A stretch of DNA of 6,973 nucleotides from Bacillota bacterium (GCA_023418835.1 JAEZYW010000184.1:1-6973), one strand, 5' to 3'; positions 1-5,737 are shown, numbered from the stretch's first letter. Numbers and translations: made by a program. The notes: generated by a model not told the origin, from the sequence alone.

Positions 1-187
1 TATGTATATTGATTCAAATGGAGAATTACGAGGATTGGATTTTGTGGGTTTGTTGGAGGATTTAGTTGTCAATTTAGAGATTGATGTGGATCTTATTGAT
101 AAAACCCATATTGAGCCAGGATCAAAAGTTGAAAAAGAAATAAGTTCAGGATTGGTGATTTATGAAAAATCAAAAAATAGTCAGTAA
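1..187 (+). CDS. MNT-type nucleotidyltransferase (antitoxin-like), C-terminal part only
   Basis: The C-terminal ~61 residues of a small nucleotidyltransferase of the MNT class, the usual antitoxin partner of HEPN proteins in MNT/HEPN modules. The frame is open to the left edge, so the in-frame ATG at 2 is probably internal; the GSxxxG and DxD catalytic motifs would lie outside the window. What is visible fits the end of this family: YIDS, then LRGLDFVGLLEDL (a helix after the catalytic strand), the VDLID strand that normally carries a third acidic residue, and a final VIYEK. From family knowledge, MNT proteins modify or neutralise their HEPN partner. The next gene start (ATG at 162) lies inside this gene's 3' end in another frame and encodes a HEPN-like N-terminus, supporting the assignment. 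Family placement is from recalled sequence similarity. It is transcribed toward the minus-strand operon. Confidence 0.7.
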   Translation, partial: MYIDSNGELRGLDFVGLLEDLVVNLEIDVDLIDKTHIEPGSKVEKEISSGLVIYEKSKNSQ

Positions 188-233
188 AATTTTACAATAT
201 ATAATTGCAATTGAAACACACATTATAAATTAA
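162..233 (+). pseudogene. Truncated HEPN-domain (DUF86-like) toxin gene, N-terminal remnant
   Basis: A 23-codon frame overlapping the end of the nucleotidyltransferase gene by 26 nt, with an AGGA (148-151) 10 nt before the ATG. It begins MKNQKIVSKILQYI and continues to AIETHIIN, then TAA at 231-233. This closely resembles the start of HEPN/DUF86 proteins that follow MNT genes (a pattern like MKN..I..KIL.YI..IE). A full HEPN protein is about 110-140 residues, and its RX4-6H ribonuclease motif lies far downstream, so nothing functional remains. The stop is the first triplet of a hairpin-bearing segment bounded by a 10-bp direct repeat (221-230 and 311-320), which suggests that an insertion interrupted the gene. 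Reading on past the right-hand repeat gives GLKSNSTIPYP, which is not clearly HEPN, so a larger deletion may also have occurred. The assignment rests on a short match. Confidence 0.5.
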
Positions 234-263
234 TTCACATTTGTTTAAATTAGCGAAGCGTAG

Positions 264-285
264 GGGATGCGTTCCCACGCATCCC
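264..285 (+). repeat. Palindromic repeat unit A (GTAGGG...CCGCC hairpin)
   Basis: Perfect hairpin with arms GGGATGCGT (264-272) and ACGCATCCC (277-285) and loop TCCC. It is preceded by GTAG and followed by GCCATTGCC. A related unit lies inverted at 6454-6475 and a degenerate one at 6384-6417. The GTAGGGG...CCCC layout resembles dispersed palindromic repeats I recall from many bacterial genomes. There is no T-run directly after it, so it is not a typical intrinsic terminator. Confidence 0.8.
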
Positions 286-287
286 GC

Positions 288-304
288 CATTGCCAAAGGT
301 AATG
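288..304. repeat. Small imperfect inverted repeat
   Basis: CATTGCC (288-294) and GGTAATG (298-304) pair over 7 positions, with one G-T, around an AAA loop, immediately after the strong hairpin. It is probably part of the same element, since its left arm lies in the CCGCCAT..CC tail shared with the unit at 6384-6417. Confidence 0.4.
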
Positions 305-353
305 AATCATCATTATAAATGGTTTAAAATCTAATTCTACAATCCCTTACCCA

Positions 354-385
354 CAAAAAAAGAAGGTATTCTACCTTCCTTTTTT
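354..385 (-). terminator. Intrinsic terminator of the molybdoenzyme operon
   Basis: GAAGGTA (362-368) and TACCTTC (372-378) form a 7-bp stem with a 3-nt loop. Read on the minus strand, the stem is followed by seven T (354-360) and preceded by an A-run (380-385), so it could also work on the plus strand for transcripts arriving from the left. The mobA stop codon (371-373) lies within the hairpin, which is a compact arrangement for the last gene of the operon. Confidence 0.8.
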
Positions 386-961
386 ATATTTTTCTAATTC
401 ACTTTTGTCGTTAATATTTCTAAAAATCTCTATTTCCTTGGGAAATTCCATAATTTTTTCTTCTTCTACAATAAGGAAGTTCTTATTTTCTACCAAGTTT
501 CTGAGTTTTAGGTTTTTGGATTTTAGCCGTTCTTCTAGTTCAGAAAATAAGCTTTTAGAATAAATTCCGTTCATGGGCTCAATAAATCCATTTACCCTAG
601 AGACAATTCCGTCTAGTTCTTTTTTTAAAAACTTGGATTTTACATATTTTATAAATTCGTCACAGACATTTGGCATATCACAAGCCATTACAAAGGCTCC
701 CTTTGTGGTAGCTTTTTCTAATCCTGCGTGGATTCCTGCCAAAGGTCCAAGTCCTAAGTAGATGTCTTTTGTTAGAATAAAGTCGTCCTCTTCATAAAGT
801 TCTGGGGTATTTGTTACGACAATTACTTCTTTGAAGTGTTTTTTTAGTTTTTTCCCCAAATGTTTTACAATGAGTTCCCCTTCGACTTCTAACAGTTGTT
901 TGTCAAATCCCATTCGGGTGCTCTTTCCTCCTGCGAGGATTATACTTGAGAGTTCTCCCAT
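371..961 (-). CDS. mobA: Molybdenum cofactor guanylyltransferase MobA
   Basis: Transfers GMP from GTP to Mo-molybdopterin, giving the molybdopterin guanine dinucleotide that DMSO-reductase-superfamily enzymes need; it acts in the cytoplasm. The 196-residue length matches the family (E. coli MobA is 194). The nucleotide-binding signature LAGGKSTRMGFDK is at residues 9-21. LGPLAGIHAGL follows at 71-81, then ACDMP (93-97), whose Asp95 is at the expected metal-binding position. An EPMNGIY segment matches the usual substrate-side loop. The start is ATG at 961, with AGGAG at 973-977, 11 nt upstream inside the chaperone gene. The gene overlaps the chaperone gene by 22 nt, pointing to translational coupling. 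It is the last gene of the operon, so cofactor maturation is tied to synthesis of the molybdoenzyme. The rest of the Moco pathway is not in the window. Confidence 0.93.
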   Translation of the reverse strand: MGELSSIILAGGKSTRMGFDKQLLEVEGELIVKHLGKKLKKHFKEVIVVTNTPELYEEDDFILTKDIYLGLGPLAGIHAGLEKATTKGAFVMACDMPNVCDEFIKYVKSKFLKKELDGIVSRVNGFIEPMNGIYSKSLFSELEERLKSKNLKLRNLVENKNFLIVEEEKIMEFPKEIEIFRNINDKSELEKYKKGR

Positions 962-1539
962 GATGTTTTCATCTCCTGGAAGGTTTCTAGTAGCGCCTCT
1001 GCAAATTTAGAGTAGATTTTTCCTTCTTCGTGTTCAGTTATATTTTCTCTAAATTCTTCTATCCATTTGGTGTCTTTAACAATTTTATAAATGTCTTCGT
1101 CAATTTCTCTTTTTAAAATTTCTTCTTGGACATTTTCCTTGTGTTCCAATAAAACGGAAATTATATTCAAAGTTGCCAAAATGTGGTCTGGCAAGTCTTT
1201 ATAGCTTTCTTCTAATTCCAATCCCCATTTTTTCATAAGTTTAATATTGTCCCTTGCCGGTTTATCCATAAGTCTGGATTCTTTTCTATAATATGAGGAG
1301 GCATATGGTGATGCCAATGGGTTGGAGACTCCTATAAATAAATAGAGGTAGTCTTTTTCAATTTTTTCTGCTGCATTTTTTACAAATTCAGAAGAATGAA
1401 ATTCCTCCCATTTTAAAGTGGGAAACGCCGTTTCCAGCATTTCCCCCATATTTCCTTCTATTAATCTTTCTTCAATAAATCCGTCTGGCTTTGAAAATAG
1501 CAAGGTCAATATGTCAATTCTTTCTTTTAGATTTGTCAT
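940..1539 (-). CDS. TorD/DmsD-family molybdoenzyme maturation chaperone
   Basis: A 199-residue, probably all-helical cytoplasmic protein of the TorD/DmsD/NarJ-like group. Such proteins bind the Tat signal peptide and apo-form of their molybdoenzyme, hold it for cofactor insertion and delay export. Family marks are DYLYLFIG (63-70), ASPYASSYY (76-84, the PY.S region) and LPDHI (116-120) within a helix-rich second half. I place the start at ATG 1539: it has GGAG at 1546-1549, 6 nt upstream, and begins 1 nt after the stop of the catalytic subunit. The longer frame from TTG 1551 would add four residues and overlap that gene by 11 nt, with a poorer ribosome site. The C-terminus overlaps mobA. Position directly after the catalytic gene makes that protein its likely client. 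Which named subfamily it belongs to is not decided here. Confidence 0.88.
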   Translation of the reverse strand: MTNLKERIDILTLLFSKPDGFIEERLIEGNMGEMLETAFPTLKWEEFHSSEFVKNAAEKIEKDYLYLFIGVSNPLASPYASSYYRKESRLMDKPARDNIKLMKKWGLELEESYKDLPDHILATLNIISVLLEHKENVQEEILKREIDEDIYKIVKDTKWIEEFRENITEHEEGKIYSKFAEALLETFQEMKTSWENSQV

Positions 1540-1540
1540 A

Positions 1541-3928
1541 TTAAGCTCCAACTACGTTACAAATCTCTTCTTTCATCGTGAAACAGTTGGAATATGGATC
1601 GACTCTTCCTGAATCTACAATATCTCCACAGTCTTGTCCAACTTCATTTGCCATTTGCATTTGAGGAGCTCTGTGTCCATATCCATGGGTCATGTGTACG
1701 TAGCCTTTTGGAACTCTGTCTGTTACTAAAACTTCTCCTTGGATGGAGTTTATCGGACTGGATACAGTTGCTAAGTCTCCTGAAGAGAGCCCTCTTTCTT
1801 CTGCATCTTGTGGACTCATTACTATATAGTTTTTGTCTTTTATAATGATGTTTTCGTCAAATATCTGCATTAGATATTTATTGTTTCTTGTGGAAGTTTG
1901 AGTGTGCCACATTACTTTTCCACCTGCCATAAATCTCAGTGGGAATTGATCTGTGGTTTGTTCTGGCGCTATATAAGTTGGTACAGCACTTCCACTTACA
2001 GAAACAAACATCTGATGGTCTTCGTTAATGTCGTCTCCTACAAAGGCAAAGCGATATTTTTCGTTAGGGAAGACTTTTGCGTAGTTTTGATAGTTTCTAG
2101 CGTCTGGATCTTTAAGCATCCAAACTCCTTCTTCTTTCAATTTAGCAAATTCTACAAAAAGTCCGTCTCCTTGGTCAGCTTTTTCTACTGCGTCTATCAT
2201 CGCTTGTTCTTCGCCTTCTGCGTCTAGGGCAAGGAATTCTTCATATCCAAATTTTTGTCCTAGTTTTGTAAATATCCAAAATGCAGATTTAGATTCCCAC
2301 ATTGGCGGTACTACTGCTTGGCTTAAAGCTAGTGCAGATGTGTAAGCGTTAATTGAACGAGCCGCATATCTTTCTAGATATGTCGCTTCTGGTAAGCAAA
2401 GTCCTCCAATTGGAAGGGCTTCTGCCGTTTGGTTTAGATAAATGTCAATTACAACTCCAAAGTCTAGGGAGTTGAAAGCTCTAATTATTTTTTCCGTATC
2501 CCCTTGGGATCCCACTGGGTCAGTTTGGTAAACGATCATTCCCTTTAGACCTTTTCCGTCGTAAAGAGGCATAGTTTCTTCTTCTACTAGAGGTCCAGTT
2601 GGCACTGCATCTGGTGTTAAAATACAATCTGGGATTATACTTCTATTTCCACCTTCTGGATGGCCAGTGTATTCAGGATATCCCAAAGAAGACCAGAAGT
2701 TTTTCTTGTCTTTTGAGTTGTCAACTTCAAATTTAGGGTTGGATCTTTTAGCACTTTGTCTACGAAGGATTCCACCTTTGTCTAGCATATTACCTGTCAT
2801 TGCTACCATGTTTAGTAGGTGAAGGTCTGCTTGGGTTCCGTTTTGGAACATGATAATTCCACTGGATGTATCCGCTACAGCACTCTCTGCCGTTGCAAAT
2901 TCGATTGCAAGTCTTTCTATAGTTTCCGCATCGATTCCAACTGTTTCAGCCACTGCTTCTGGTGCGTATTCTGGTTTGGAAACTTCTGCTTTGTATTCTT
3001 CAAATCCTGCAGAGTGGGCTTCAATAAACGCCTTATCTTCAAGACCTTCTCTTATAATTACGTGGTTCATACTCATTAGCATAAGTCCGTCTGTACCAGC
3101 GTTTATTCTGTGGTACTCGTCTGCTTTTGCAGCTGAATAGTTAAATCTTGGGTCGATTACAATTAGTTTAGCGCCGTTTTCTTTTGCTGTTATAATATCT
3201 CCTGGCATTCCAAGTCTGTATCTAGGCGCTTCCATTTGGTTTGCACCAAATAGCATGATGTATTTAGAGTTTTTAAAGTCGCAATAAAGTCCAGATGCTC
3301 CTACTGCTAATTGTTGAGCAACTCTCTTTCCACCGTCACAAATACTTTCTTGTCCCAAAGGTCCATTGGGAGATCCGTAAGCTCTTAACCAAGCTGTCAG
3401 TAGATTTCCGTAATATCCTCTACGAGTTAGGGCATAAACTGTTTCTGGTCCATGGGTTTCTGCAATTTTTGTAAATTCTTCGTGCATTATATCGAAGGCT
3501 TCATCCCATGTGATTTCTTCCCACTCATTTTCTCCGACTTTTCTCATTGGAGTTTTTAATCTGTCTTCGTCGTAAAGTTGAGCTACCCCTGCGTTTCCTT
3601 TTGCACAAAGAGTTCCGTTACTAACAGGGTCTAATTTATTTGGTTCTATTCTCTTTACAATTCCGTCCTCGTCTACAACTCCAACTGCTGTACAGTTAAT
3701 AGCACACATGTAACATGTTGTGTTAATTTTATTTACATTTTCTGCAGTGTATGTAAACGGGTAGTTTCTGTGATCGACGCTTTTGTTGTCTCCAGGGGTC
3801 AGTCTTCTTTTTTCTGTTAAATATTTTGTATCACAAGCCGTTAAAACTGCAGTACTTGCCACAGCCAAGCCTGTTGTTTTTAAAAATTTCCTTCTGGAAA
3901 TCTCTTTTTTCCACAAATCTTTAAGCAT
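1541..3928 (-). CDS. Tat-exported molybdopterin oxidoreductase, catalytic subunit (DMSO reductase superfamily, Cys-ligated type)
   Basis: A 795-residue catalytic subunit of a Mo-bis-MGD reductase or dehydrogenase. The N-terminus has a twin-arginine motif, SRRKFLK (11-17), then a hydrophobic stretch ending LTAC (29-32), so it is probably exported folded and may be lipid-anchored at Cys32. The Mo/4Fe-4S domain follows, with C72, C75, C79 and C108 (CX2CX3CX28C); LCAKG supplies a lysine after the fourth cysteine. Cys197 in GQESICDGG sits where the Mo ligand is expected; it is encoded by TGT, not UGA. Cysteine fits PhsA/PsrA/TtrA/ArrA-like enzymes better than serine-ligated DmsA/TorA. The dinucleotide-binding domain occupies roughly 660-790. 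The start is ATG 3928 with GGGGAGG 6 nt upstream, overlapping the preceding gene by 8 nt. Partners are the four-cluster subunit upstream and the chaperone and mobA downstream. The substrate is undetermined: sulfur oxyanions, polysulfide, arsenate or others remain possible. Confidence 0.9.
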   Translation of the reverse strand: MLKDLWKKEISRRKFLKTTGLAVASTAVLTACDTKYLTEKRRLTPGDNKSVDHRNYPFTYTAENVNKINTTCYMCAINCTAVGVVDEDGIVKRIEPNKLDPVSNGTLCAKGNAGVAQLYDEDRLKTPMRKVGENEWEEITWDEAFDIMHEEFTKIAETHGPETVYALTRRGYYGNLLTAWLRAYGSPNGPLGQESICDGGKRVAQQLAVGASGLYCDFKNSKYIMLFGANQMEAPRYRLGMPGDIITAKENGAKLIVIDPRFNYSAAKADEYHRINAGTDGLMLMSMNHVIIREGLEDKAFIEAHSAGFEEYKAEVSKPEYAPEAVAETVGIDAETIERLAIEFATAESAVADTSSGIIMFQNGTQADLHLLNMVAMTGNMLDKGGILRRQSAKRSNPKFEVDNSKDKKNFWSSLGYPEYTGHPEGGNRSIIPDCILTPDAVPTGPLVEEETMPLYDGKGLKGMIVYQTDPVGSQGDTEKIIRAFNSLDFGVVIDIYLNQTAEALPIGGLCLPEATYLERYAARSINAYTSALALSQAVVPPMWESKSAFWIFTKLGQKFGYEEFLALDAEGEEQAMIDAVEKADQGDGLFVEFAKLKEEGVWMLKDPDARNYQNYAKVFPNEKYRFAFVGDDINEDHQMFVSVSGSAVPTYIAPEQTTDQFPLRFMAGGKVMWHTQTSTRNNKYLMQIFDENIIIKDKNYIVMSPQDAEERGLSSGDLATVSSPINSIQGEVLVTDRVPKGYVHMTHGYGHRAPQMQMANEVGQDCGDIVDSGRVDPYSNCFTMKEEICNVVGA
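1546..1549 (-). promoter_or_regulatory. Ribosome binding site deciding the chaperone start
   Basis: GGAG on the minus strand, within the last codons of the catalytic-subunit gene, 6 nt before ATG 1539. It favours that ATG over the in-frame TTG at 1551, which would begin upstream of the site. Confidence 0.6.
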
Positions 3929-4493
3929 TCTTATCCTCCCCTATATAATAAACGTTAGGTTCTAGTTCTTCTGTACCGTTGTCTAGAAGTTCACTGTATC
4001 TAATAGTTCCTTCTCCCGCTATAAGTTTTGAAACTTCTGAGTTTGGATCGTCTAAATCTCCAAAAATTCTAGCGTTTGTTGGGCAAGTAGTTGCACAAAC
4101 TGGATACTCTCCAAATTCTACTAAATTAGCACAGAAGGAGCATTTAACCGCTTTTCCTGTTTCTGAATTCATAGAACGAGCTCCATATGGACACTCTTTG
4201 ACACAAAGTTGGCAACCGATACAGTTTTCTTCTACTACTAAAACGTAGCCTTCTTCTGTTTTGAATGTTGCATCTTCTACTGGGCAAACATCTACGCAAA
4301 TTGGATTGTCACAATGAGCGCAAAGTTGAGGAGTGAAATCCAATTTGATATCTGGAAACTCTCCGCTTTCTTCTACTGTAACCCAATTTAATTTGTTTTC
4401 TGGGGGCATATCGTAATTTTGTTGACATGCTACCACACAAGCATTACATCCTATGCATCTATTTCTATCAAATAGCATTACATAATTTGACAT
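3921..4493 (-). CDS. Four-cluster 4Fe-4S electron-transfer subunit (DmsB/PsrB/PhsB type)
   Basis: A 190-residue iron-sulfur subunit that passes electrons between the catalytic subunit and a donor. All 16 cluster cysteines of the family are present: C13/16/19/23, C58/61/66/70, C91/94/97/101 and C118/121/133/137. The last set has the CX2CX11CX3C spacing typical of DmsB-like proteins, and the pieces CIGCNAC, CAHCDNPIC, CIGCQLC and CSFC are characteristic. There is no signal peptide; by analogy it would leave the cell bound to the Tat-carrying catalytic subunit. The start is ATG 4493 with AGGAGG at 4499-4504, 5 nt upstream. It lies 12 nt after the polyferredoxin gene and overlaps the catalytic gene by 8 nt. 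In DMSO or polysulfide reductases this subunit contacts a DmsC/NrfD membrane protein that oxidises quinol; no such gene is in this operon. Confidence 0.92.
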   Translation of the reverse strand: MSNYVMLFDRNRCIGCNACVVACQQNYDMPPENKLNWVTVEESGEFPDIKLDFTPQLCAHCDNPICVDVCPVEDATFKTEEGYVLVVEENCIGCQLCVKECPYGARSMNSETGKAVKCSFCANLVEFGEYPVCATTCPTNARIFGDLDDPNSEVSKLIAGEGTIRYSELLDNGTEELEPNVYYIGEDKNA

Positions 4494-4505
4494 GAAAACC
4501 TCCTA

Positions 4506-5579
4506 TTAATTTTTCTTTCTATTTTTATTTCTAATTTCGCAAGTTATACAATATCCCTCTTCGTTTAGAGATGGAGTTGCCATTAGGCATCCTTTACATT
4601 TAGTCTTTTCCCTATTTAAAAGAGTGGATTTTTTCATTTCTGTAAATTTTTCCTTGGAAATGGAATTATACCTACATTTTTCCATACAGCGATTGCAGAA
4701 GTTGCAAAGTTCTGAATCTACAGTTAGAATCATTTCGTCTTTCTTGTTTTCAATCTTAAGGGCTTTTGTCGGACAGTAGCTTACACATTCATAACAAAAG
4801 GTGCAACTATCGTCTACACTTAAATCAAATATGTATTCTTCCATCCAGTCCGCATTTCTTTCCTTTGAAAGTCCCCTTTTCAAGAGTATTTTTATAAGGG
4901 CGTCAATGTTTTCCTCTGCTTCCAAATCCAGACCCAAACTCTTTGTCGTACTCTTTAATGCGGATTTCGTCATATCTTGGGAATCTTTAAAGATAGAGCC
5001 TAGAAAATCTCTACGAGACATGGAAACTTCTTCTTTTTCTTCCGTCTCAACTTCTCCAAGCTTAAACTTAAAGTTTTCTAGATTTCCCCGCTCTTTAATA
5101 TATTCTATTAGTAAGGAAATGTCCAGTCCCAGATTTTCATATTCACAACCTTCGCACTTGGATAAATCCAGACTGACTTCATGTTCTAAGTCTGCAAAGC
5201 CAAGGGCATAAAGATACCTTGGATCTATGGTCCTAAGACATCCAAAGTTGACATCGTCTTTTTCGGCAGTTTTTTTACATCGCCAATTGGAGCTTTTTCC
5301 TTCGACTATTCTATTGAGAGAATTTATGTAAGGTTTTTTTGCTCCAGTAAAAGTTCTGGAATAACATTGGGATACACATAAATTGCAACCGCCACACAAG
5401 ATAGGATCCACGATGACTCCATTTCGAACTTCTTCTATCGCCTTTTCAGGACAAATTTCTATACACTTTGTGCATTTGTGCCTTTCACTTGTACTTCTCA
5501 GGCAATTTCTAGAAATTCTGTCGATTTTACTCTTAAAGGTATCGTCTAAGAGAGCATCTAATATGAATTTTTCAATCAT
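4506..5579 (-). CDS. Polyferredoxin-like protein with up to six four-cysteine sites
   Basis: A 357-residue cysteine-rich protein, first in the operon, probably a cytoplasmic electron carrier or assembly factor for the molybdoenzyme. It has 24 cysteines. The first motif is C36/39/43-Pro, with the usual first cysteine replaced by Arg33; C26 may substitute. C62/65/68/72 and, after a long linker, C259/262/265/269 and C292/295/298/302 are classic ferredoxin motifs. Two further quartets, C101/114/142/145 and C328/331/344/347 (zinc-ribbon-like, before a basic tail), could bind iron-sulfur or zinc. A twin-arginine-like SRRDFLGS stands in the middle (188-195), not at the N-terminus, and no hydrophobic segment follows it. 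The layout suggests two fused ferredoxin modules, the second NapF-like. The start is ATG 5579, with only a weak ribosome site (GATGG, 5584-5588). I know no gene name for it; a role as electron donor to the four-cluster subunit is inference. Confidence 0.8.
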   Translation of the reverse strand: MIEKFILDALLDDTFKSKIDRISRNCLRSTSERHKCTKCIEICPEKAIEEVRNGVIVDPILCGGCNLCVSQCYSRTFTGAKKPYINSLNRIVEGKSSNWRCKKTAEKDDVNFGCLRTIDPRYLYALGFADLEHEVSLDLSKCEGCEYENLGLDISLLIEYIKERGNLENFKFKLGEVETEEKEEVSMSRRDFLGSIFKDSQDMTKSALKSTTKSLGLDLEAEENIDALIKILLKRGLSKERNADWMEEYIFDLSVDDSCTFCYECVSYCPTKALKIENKKDEMILTVDSELCNFCNRCMEKCRYNSISKEKFTEMKKSTLLNREKTKCKGCLMATPSLNEEGYCITCEIRNKNRKKN

Positions 5580-5594
5580 TTTACCATCTTTTCT

Positions 5595-5624
5595 ATTATA
5601 ATTGTCTTTTTAGACTGATGACAA
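5595..5624 (-). promoter_or_regulatory. Sigma-A-type promoter, proximal (P2), of the molybdoenzyme operon
   Basis: The minus strand reads TTGTCA (5619-5624), 18 nt, then TATAAT (5595-5600). Transcription would start near 5588, leaving a leader of only about 9 nt before the ATG at 5579, so this promoter would give a nearly leaderless message for the first gene. An inverted repeat TTGTC-N13-GACAA spans the -35 and spacer (5602-5624). Confidence 0.55.
5602..5624. promoter_or_regulatory. Candidate operator: inverted repeat TTGTC-N13-GACAA
   Basis: Five-base arms (5602-5606 and 5620-5624) with a smaller GTCT-N4-AGAC palindrome (5604-5615) nested inside. It overlaps the -35 and spacer of P2 and lies just downstream of the P1 -10 box, where a repressor could block both. 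It does not match an FNR or ModE site that I know. The arms are short, so this is tentative. Confidence 0.3.
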
Positions 5625-5625
5625 A

Positions 5626-5654
5626 ATTATATCATATTTAAAGAAATATGTTAA
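5626..5654 (-). promoter_or_regulatory. Sigma-A-type promoter, distal (P1), of the molybdoenzyme operon
   Basis: The minus strand reads TTAACA (5649-5654), 17 nt, then TATAAT (5626-5631), a near-consensus promoter with optimal spacing. The expected start near 5619 gives a leader of about 40 nt. It lies directly upstream of P2. Confidence 0.6.
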
Positions 5655-5704
5655 GAATAAATCAATAAAAAATGGGTACACAATCATAGAAACTTTTAAA
5701 CATT

Positions 5705-5713
5705 TGATAAAAT
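5705..5713 (+). promoter_or_regulatory. Possible extended -10 promoter for the membrane-protein gene
   Basis: TGATAAAAT has the TGnTAnnnT form of an extended -10 box and lies about 30 nt before the start codon at 5743. No good -35 hexamer is seen at the matching distance, so the call is weak. Confidence 0.3.
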
Positions 5714-5731
5714 GATATTATTATAAAAAAA

Positions 5732-5737
5732 GGGGGG
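5732..5737 (+). promoter_or_regulatory. Ribosome binding site for the TTG-started membrane protein
   Basis: A GGGGGG run (in AAGGGGGGAT), 5 nt before TTG 5743. It supports the non-ATG start and the reality of this gene. Confidence 0.6.

Larger units (their letters stand above)
221..320. mobile_element. Candidate small palindromic (MITE/REP-like) insertion with 10-bp direct repeats
   Basis: The 10-mer CATTATAAAT occurs at 221-230 and again at 311-320, exactly 90 bp apart. The 80 bp between them hold a perfect 9-bp hairpin (264-285), a weaker hairpin (288-304) and short inverted ATTCA/TGAAT motifs close to both ends (233-237 and 303-307). Flanking direct repeats around a palindromic, non-coding, relatively GC-rich segment are what a target-site duplication would look like, and the segment starts at the point where the HEPN-like frame ends. 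No transposase is encoded here. A chance 10-bp AT-rich repeat cannot be excluded. Confidence 0.4.

Noticed and set aside
264..285. Strong hairpin as a terminator for the MNT/HEPN genes
   Set aside because: It is not followed by a T-run, and a related palindrome recurs elsewhere in the window, so a dispersed repeat fits better.
573..761. Plus-strand frame opposite mobA
   Set aside because: It lies wholly inside mobA, whose signature motifs are intact.
1549..1551. TTG as the start of the chaperone
   Set aside because: The ATG at 1537-1539 has GGAG 6 nt upstream and follows the preceding stop directly.
1898..2227. Plus-strand open frames opposite the catalytic-subunit gene (also 1594-1845, 2819-3079, 2850-3140)
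   Set aside because: They are antisense to a gene with clear domain structure and have no family features.
3338..3340. Selenocysteine at the Mo-ligand position
   Set aside because: The codon is TGT and there is no in-frame TGA.
5019..5021. Internal ATG before SRRDFLGS as a separate gene start in the polyferredoxin
   Set aside because: Upstream bases (GAAGAAGTTTCC) give only a poor ribosome site, and the upstream frame is open with real ferredoxin motifs, so a single protein is more likely.
4801..5211. A 136-codon plus-strand frame opposite the polyferredoxin gene
   Set aside because: It is an antisense shadow: serine-rich, with no ribosome site, while the minus strand carries ordered cysteine motifs.
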